From Anaerolineales bacterium (GTDB lineage: Bacteria; Chloroflexota; Anaerolineae; Anaerolineales; UBA11579), in NCBI GenBank assembly GCA_025450445.1, contig JANWHN010000015.1, forward strand, positions 1 through 46,109: a stretch of DNA of 46,109 bases. Reading direction: 5' to 3'. Under the pieces are notes generated by a model. That model saw only the letters and a list, made by a program, of their open reading frames with translations, was not told the origin of the DNA and made no database searches. A program made the translations under genes and the position numbers. Positions 41,904 to 46,109 of the stretch are shown piece after piece. The stretch's first letter is position 1. Every line of letters begins with the position of its first letter.

Positions 41904-44275
41904 TCCAACCCGGAGGACTGCAACCAAAAAACAATTTCTTCGGAGTTAGAATCAAGACCTTGGTTTTCGTAATAATTCGCCAGCCAAATGAAACCGTCGC
42001 GCATTTCTTTGGTGCAGTCTGGCCTGAGGAACCCGGGAATCAAGTCGAATGGCAAAAAGCTGCGATGGTAGACGGTAATGTAATAGTCCCTTGAGAATGT
42101 TGGGGAGAGAGCCCAAGCGGTAAAAGCGCGTTCGCGCCAAATCCTTGCGTCATTTAGCTTCCCAAGATTCTCAGCCACAAGCGCAGCCCAGGCCAGAACA
42201 CGGGGAGATTCACCATCAAGGAAGACGGCGGTTCTGGCAGAGATCCAGGCGCGTTCAAATTCGCCCTGTCCTTCCAAGAGCATTGCCCACAGCGCGTAGA
42301 ACTCGGCATCGGCTCGTGAAGCGGCTTGTGCGGTCACCAAGTGGTCTTCGGCCAAATCAAGATCGCCTTCAGCCAGAGCTTGATAAGCTTCCAGCTTGTT
42401 TAATTCGATCGCGTCCAGCTTTGACAGGTCGATATCCTCCCAAGCGTTTTGCAGTATTGGAGAGTCTGAGAAGTACGGGCTTATAGAAATCCAAGGATCA
42501 CTTTCAAGAGCGCTGACAAGGTTTTGGTGGGAGGATTCAGCTTTGCCCATTTCATCAAATAGAACACCGAGGTTCAAGGCGAACAGTGCATTTCGAGGCG
42601 CGGCGTCCATTGCCGTCTCAAATGACCTAACGGCCGCCTGGCTGTCCCCAAGCTGCAGCTGCATGGCGCCAAGATTAGCCCAGTGCAGCGGCCAATATGG
42701 ATCATGCCTAAGTCCATTTTGCGCGACCTCCACTGCGATGTCCACATTGCTTGGATCACGTTGCATATATGCCAGATAAGCTTCGGAGAGTCCACACTGA
42801 AAATCGTAGAAGCTTTGAGTCTGCGCGAGTTCGGACGCCAGACAAATTTTTTCGCTGCCTGAGTGAAGATCTCCACCGGCCCAAAGCTGTAAACCTTGCT
42901 GAAACTCGCTGCGCCCCTTTTCAACGTAAGAAGCCCCGGAGAGAAATAGCACAACGCCAACAAGCAATAGCACTAAAGGAATGACATTACTTTTACCTGC
43001 CCGCCTGGATACGGACTCGTGCCCAAAAATGAGGGACAAAAGTATTAGCGCGCAGACCGAATATAAAGGATTGCGAAATAAATAATCAGCAAACCCGTGC
43101 GCTAATATGGCCGCGCTGGCCCCAGCATAGCTTGCCAACCTAGCTCTTTGGGTCAAGTTAGTTGCATTGGATCGCCAGGCGCGAAGAAATACTCGAACAG
43201 CCATTACGACGAATGCGGCTGTCAAAGCGAGACCTACTGCTCCCGTTTCCGCGCCGAGCTGCAGCCAAAGGTTGTGCGCTTGAGGCGGCAGCCAGCCGGG
43301 TGGCGCACCAATTTTCTGCGCGTAAAAGACTGGGAATGAATCCACTCCGTTTCCTACCACAGGGGATCGTCCCCATATATCTACTGCGCCCGCCCATATA
43401 TCTTGCCTGCCTGAGAGCAAGCCTCTGTGCCCCGGAGTATTTTGAGCCTGACGCGTAAAGAGAACTACAAGCAACACGCTAGCCACTGCGCCTAACAAAA
43501 TAAGGTATTTTGTTTTTGGCTTTTGGATCACCGTCAGGATCCGTTTTGGCTTCGTTGCGATTTGGCGCAACTGGGGTATGAAGTAAAGGAACAACGTCAC
43601 CCCGATAGCCGCGATCCCCGAAATCCATCCGGCCCGCGAGGATGTGTAGTACGCGACTGATAAGAAAAAGATGCCGAGAGCAATCCACCCACCCTTTTGC
43701 CAGGAGCCGCTTGCTCTCAGCCCGCGGACTAGAGCCAGTGGGATGATCAAGTTGACGAATGCAGCGACATGATTCGGCCCGCCTAGCAGAACACCTGGCA
43801 GCCTCATGCCAATGGGAGAAACAGAAAAAATTGATCCGCTTATCTCCAACCAGCGTGCATAGAACAAAAGCACCGGAATTAATTCAACCAGTGCAAAAAA
43901 GGTAATTGTGAAGAGAAGGGCATTTTCCCAGCCCACAAACGCATTCGCATTTACCAAAGAGAGCGCCACAAGCAGGAAAACAAAGAAAAGCAGGAGGCTG
44001 ACCAGCACACCTTCAAGGCTATAAATAGCCAAGGGAGTTACATAGAGAAGGCCTGCCAGATAAATCACAAAGCCAAAAGGAATGAGAGATTGGGGTGCGT
44101 AGAGACGTGAACTAAACCCGTTACGCCGGGTGTTGAAAAACGCCCAGCCGGCTAAAGGTAGCAAGCCCATTGCTTTTATGTAAAGCGACGTTGGAGCTAG
44201 CGTGCCCCACAGCAAAGCGACATAAACTAATAAGAAAGCCCCGGCAACGAAATTTGCTGTACGCGTGAATCCCAT
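41900..44275 (-). CDS. O-antigen ligase/polymerase family membrane protein with TPR tail (copy 2)
   Basis: A 791-aa protein with the same layout as copy 1. About twelve membrane helices occupy residues 1-440, with 'AVDIWGRSPVVGNGVDSFPV' and 'QAHNLWLQLGAETGAVGLAL' near 290-345. A long C-terminal TPR region follows (450-760; 'AVRSFETAMDAAPRNALFAL', 'HWANLGAMQLQLGDSQ'). It is first in the polysaccharide operon and copy 1 is last. A TACAAT -10 element 14 nt upstream of the ATG would give a very short leader. Whether one copy is a polymerase and the other a ligase is open. Confidence 0.88.
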   Translation of the reverse strand: MGFTRTANFVAGAFLLVYVALLWGTLAPTSLYIKAMGLLPLAGWAFFNTRRNGFSSRLYAPQSLIPFGFVIYLAGLLYVTPLAIYSLEGVLVSLLLFFVFLLVALSLVNANAFVGWENALLFTITFFALVELIPVLLFYARWLEISGSIFSVSPIGMRLPGVLLGGPNHVAAFVNLIIPLALVRGLRASGSWQKGGWIALGIFFLSVAYYTSSRAGWISGIAAIGVTLFLYFIPQLRQIATKPKRILTVIQKPKTKYLILLGAVASVLLVVLFTRQAQNTPGHRGLLSGRQDIWAGAVDIWGRSPVVGNGVDSFPVFYAQKIGAPPGWLPPQAHNLWLQLGAETGAVGLALTAAFVVMAVRVFLRAWRSNATNLTQRARLASYAGASAAILAHGFADYLFRNPLYSVCALILLSLIFGHESVSRRAGKSNVIPLVLLLVGVVLFLSGASYVEKGRSEFQQGLQLWAGGDLHSGSEKICLASELAQTQSFYDFQCGLSEAYLAYMQRDPSNVDIAVEVAQNGLRHDPYWPLHWANLGAMQLQLGDSQAAVRSFETAMDAAPRNALFALNLGVLFDEMGKAESSHQNLVSALESDPWISISPYFSDSPILQNAWEDIDLSKLDAIELNKLEAYQALAEGDLDLAEDHLVTAQAASRADAEFYALWAMLLEGQGEFERAWISARTAVFLDGESPRVLAWAALVAENLGKLNDARIWRERAFTAWALSPTFSRDYYITVYHRSFLPFDLIPGFLRPDCTKEMRDGFIWLANYYENQGLDSNSEEIVFWLQSSGLE

Positions 44276-44289
44276 CTATCGACTCAATA

Positions 44290-44295
44290 ATTGTA
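44290..44295 (-). promoter_or_regulatory. -10 element of the polysaccharide operon
   Basis: TACAAT on the minus strand, 14 nt before ATG 44275. No clear -35 element is visible. The 80-nt gap to citrate synthase contains no obvious terminator, so readthrough from the citrate synthase gene is possible. Confidence 0.4.
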
Positions 44296-44356
44296 TTCTG
44301 CTTGTCTGTTCCACCCTCGAATTTAGAGCTACTTAGTTCAGCGAGTCGCTATCTGG

Positions 44357-45496
44357 TCAACGGCTCTCGAGCGGGATCCAGTGTTTATCGGTTTCACCGA
44401 TATATTGCGATTGCGGGCGGATGAGCCGAGCCGCGGCGCGCTGCTCGAAGCAGTGCGCTAGCCAGCCCCCGACCCGCGCCACTGCGAAGGTCGGCGAGAA
44501 AATGCCGGTTGGTAAACCGAGGCCGTGGAGCAAGAGCGCGGTGTAAAACTCCACGTTGGTTTGCAGATTGCGGCCGGGTTTGTGCTCCTCGAGCATGCTT
44601 AAGGCAACCTTCTCTACATCGAGAACAAGATCATAGAATTTCATATCGCCGTCGGCTTCGTAGAATTCACGTGCCGCTTTGGCGAGAACATCAGCACGCG
44701 GATCGCGGACTTTGTAGATGCGATGGCCGAAGCCCATCAGGCGCTCGCCGGCGGCCAGCTTTTTGCGCAACACGGCCTCGGCTTTGCTGGCATCGCCGAT
44801 CTCGAACACCATGTCGAGGGCGGGACCAGGCGCCCCGCCGTGCAGCGGGCCCTTGAGCGCTCCGATGGCGCCGACAATAGCTGAAACGAAATCGGACGCA
44901 GTAGAAACAATCACCCGCGCCGTGAATGTGGACGCATTGAGACCGTGATCGATCACGGTGTTGAGATAGGTTTCGAGCCCTCGTACGCGAGCCGCGCTGG
45001 GCGCTTTGCCTTCAATCATGTACAAATAATTGGCGGCATGGCCCAGCTTGGGATCTGGGGCGATGACGCGCTTGCCATGCGAGAGGCGCCAAGCTGCGGC
45101 GACAACCGTAGGGAAGGCAGCCAGCAACCGCTGCGCAAGCCACTGATCTTGATTTTCCTTCGGCGAATTCAAACCCAATGTGCCGACCGCTGAACGCAAT
45201 GCATCCATCATGTTGAGCTTTTCTGTTGCGATGGCTTTGAGTAATTTGAGAGTTGGTTCGGGAAGTTCACGGAGTTTTGCGAGGGACTTGCGGAAGTCTT
45301 TGAGTTCTTTTTCGTTGGGCAAGCGTCCGTTCCAGAGCGTAAAGACCATTTCTTCGAAACTGGCTTTGTTGGCAATGGTTTCTAGCTTGAAGCCGCCGAT
45401 AACGAGCTCGCCAGCCAGGCCATCGACTTTGCTCAGCTTGGTTTGGGCGGCCACGATGCCTTCGAGGCCGGGCACATATATGTTGGGTGTAGACAT
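44357..45496 (-). CDS. gltA: Citrate synthase (or 2-methylcitrate synthase)
   Basis: Condenses acetyl-CoA with oxaloacetate. Family motifs: 'DHGLNASTFTARVIVSTASD' near 190, 'GPLHGGAPGPALDMV' near 222, 'GFGHRIYKVRDPRADVLAKAA' near 260 and 'NVEFYTALLLHGLGLPTGIF' near 318. At 379 aa it is the short bacterial/Gram-positive type, in which citrate and 2-methylcitrate synthases look alike, so propionyl-CoA use cannot be excluded. An AGGAG SD lies 4 nt before the ATG. No other TCA gene is adjacent. Confidence 0.93.
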   Translation of the reverse strand: MSTPNIYVPGLEGIVAAQTKLSKVDGLAGELVIGGFKLETIANKASFEEMVFTLWNGRLPNEKELKDFRKSLAKLRELPEPTLKLLKAIATEKLNMMDALRSAVGTLGLNSPKENQDQWLAQRLLAAFPTVVAAAWRLSHGKRVIAPDPKLGHAANYLYMIEGKAPSAARVRGLETYLNTVIDHGLNASTFTARVIVSTASDFVSAIVGAIGALKGPLHGGAPGPALDMVFEIGDASKAEAVLRKKLAAGERLMGFGHRIYKVRDPRADVLAKAAREFYEADGDMKFYDLVLDVEKVALSMLEEHKPGRNLQTNVEFYTALLLHGLGLPTGIFSPTFAVARVGGWLAHCFEQRAAARLIRPQSQYIGETDKHWIPLESR

Positions 45497-45548
45497 TGAG
45501 CTCCTGAAAGTGAAGACTGGTTTGGAATGATTCTAATCCCAAGTGCAC

Positions 45549-45554
45549 TACAAT
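45549..45554 (+). promoter_or_regulatory. -10 element of the MFS gene
   Basis: TACAAT ends 7 nt before ATG 45562, and no Shine-Dalgarno is present, again predicting a leaderless mRNA. No clear -35 element at 17 bp. Confidence 0.4.
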
Positions 45555-45561
45555 GCGCGCC

Positions 45562-46109
45562 ATGAAACCTCTGTCTTGGGCGCGATTGATGGCGCTGACC
45601 GCGTTCGGGTTTGCGCTCACGTTAGTGAGCAACACGCTCGACCCAGCCATCTACGGGCACACCATTCTTGAGATCGCGCCCGACAATCCAAATACGATTC
45701 TAGGTTACGCAACCGCGGCTGGTTCGATCCTGTCGATCTTTCTCGCGCCCGTCATCGGCGCGATGAGCGACCGGACGAGGTCGCCGTGGGGCAAACGGGT
45801 TCCGTTTTTCATTGCCGGCGTCCCGATCATTGCGGTCGCATTGCTCGCGATCGGTTTCGCGAACAGCGTACCGATATTCGTAGCAGGAGTGCTGCTTTAT
45901 CGCGTAGGCGATTATCTGATCTTCCCGATCTGGGAAGCACTCTATCCTGACCAGGTTCCCAGCCAGCAGCGCGGTCTTGCGGGCGGAATGAAAGCCTTCT
46001 TCGATATCCTAGCCCTTGTAGCTGGGCGGTTAGCACCCGGCGAGCTGATGGCGCGGGCTGTAGAAGGCGGTGAGAGCTACGTGTTTGCGGCGGTCGCATT
46101 GCCCAGCGT
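45562..46109 (+). CDS. MFS transporter, 5' part (GPH/SLC45-like)
   Basis: This open frame runs off the right edge and is missing from the ORF track. It encodes 'MKPLSWARLMALTAFGFALT', then a helix pair and the MFS signature loop 'GAMSDRTRSPWGKRVPF' between helices 2 and 3, as in glycoside-pentoside-hexuronide or SLC45-type sugar carriers. About 182 residues and roughly five membrane helices are visible. The substrate is unknown. The track instead reports an antisense shadow at 45827-46099. Confidence 0.85.
   Translation, partial: MKPLSWARLMALTAFGFALTLVSNTLDPAIYGHTILEIAPDNPNTILGYATAAGSILSIFLAPVIGAMSDRTRSPWGKRVPFFIAGVPIIAVALLAIGFANSVPIFVAGVLLYRVGDYLIFPIWEALYPDQVPSQQRGLAGGMKAFFDILALVAGRLAPGELMARAVEGGESYVFAAVALPS

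Noticed and set aside
45827-46099. 90-aa minus-strand ORF at the right edge
   Set aside because: It is antisense to a frame with clear MFS transporter helices and the loop motif between helices 2 and 3.
1-46109. CRISPR array, phage, transposon or toxin-antitoxin system
   Set aside because: I saw no regularly spaced repeats, integrase, transposase, terminal inverted repeats or recognisable toxin-antitoxin pair anywhere in the window.

Overview
The window reads as a chromosomal segment of a Chloroflexota bacterium, probably Anaerolineae-like. This is an inference from the gene set, not from a marker rRNA. It rests on the Tal/Pgi-type phosphoglucose isomerase, TrmFO, the Thr/Pro-rich 'TATPTPEP' tail of a TPR protein, a small Cys/acidic protein beside VKOR, and PYROXD2-like oxidoreductases linked to a GcvT-like protein. 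The segment is densely coded. I see no insertion sequence, phage, CRISPR array or rRNA.

Layout. 1-5180 (+): the end of a CaiB-type CoA transferase, then a tight run dinB, a possible PD-(D/E)XK-like protein, pgi, rpiA, pgl. 5173-10634 (-): dapL-like aminotransferase, hflX, and a 981-aa FAD/Fe-S oxidase. 10889-13190 (-): trmFO and an M28 peptidase. 13214-17830 (+): a sigma-54 module with rpoN, a PAS histidine kinase and an NtrC-like regulator, followed by a decayed histidine kinase (about 17922-20163). 20190-22586 (-): a fused 2-oxoacid dehydrogenase E1. 22800-25500: small genes (deazaflavin oxidoreductase, yaaA, a small winged-helix-like protein), a lipoprotein gene relic, tRNA-Met and a TPR membrane protein. 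25518-29646 (-): rel, moeA, VKOR and a Cys/acidic protein. Then tRNA-Asp (+) and a lipoprotein esterase (-). 30668-35005 (+): a GcvT-like protein and two PYROXD2-like flavoproteins. 35002-44275 (-): a surface-polysaccharide operon flanked by two O-antigen-ligase/TPR proteins. 44357-45496 (-): citrate synthase. The last 548 bases are the start of an MFS transporter, which is missing from the ORF track.

The most notable element is the sigma-54 module. A textbook sigma-54 promoter (TGGCAC-N5-TTGCA) lies 37 bp upstream of the SD-supported start of rpoN itself. The encoded sigma factor carries a CxxC-x9-CxxC zinc-ribbon-like insert. The regulator in the same operon keeps the GAFTGA motif but ends right after the AAA+ domain, with no DNA-binding domain. 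Together these suggest a self-activating sigma-54 circuit that does not need an upstream enhancer site.

A second signal runs through the window. Several genes at the head of transcription units have a -10 hexamer 6-8 nt before their ATG and no Shine-Dalgarno, so they are probably leaderless. Genes inside operons are coupled by overlaps or have SD sites. This pattern let me correct several ORF-track starts.
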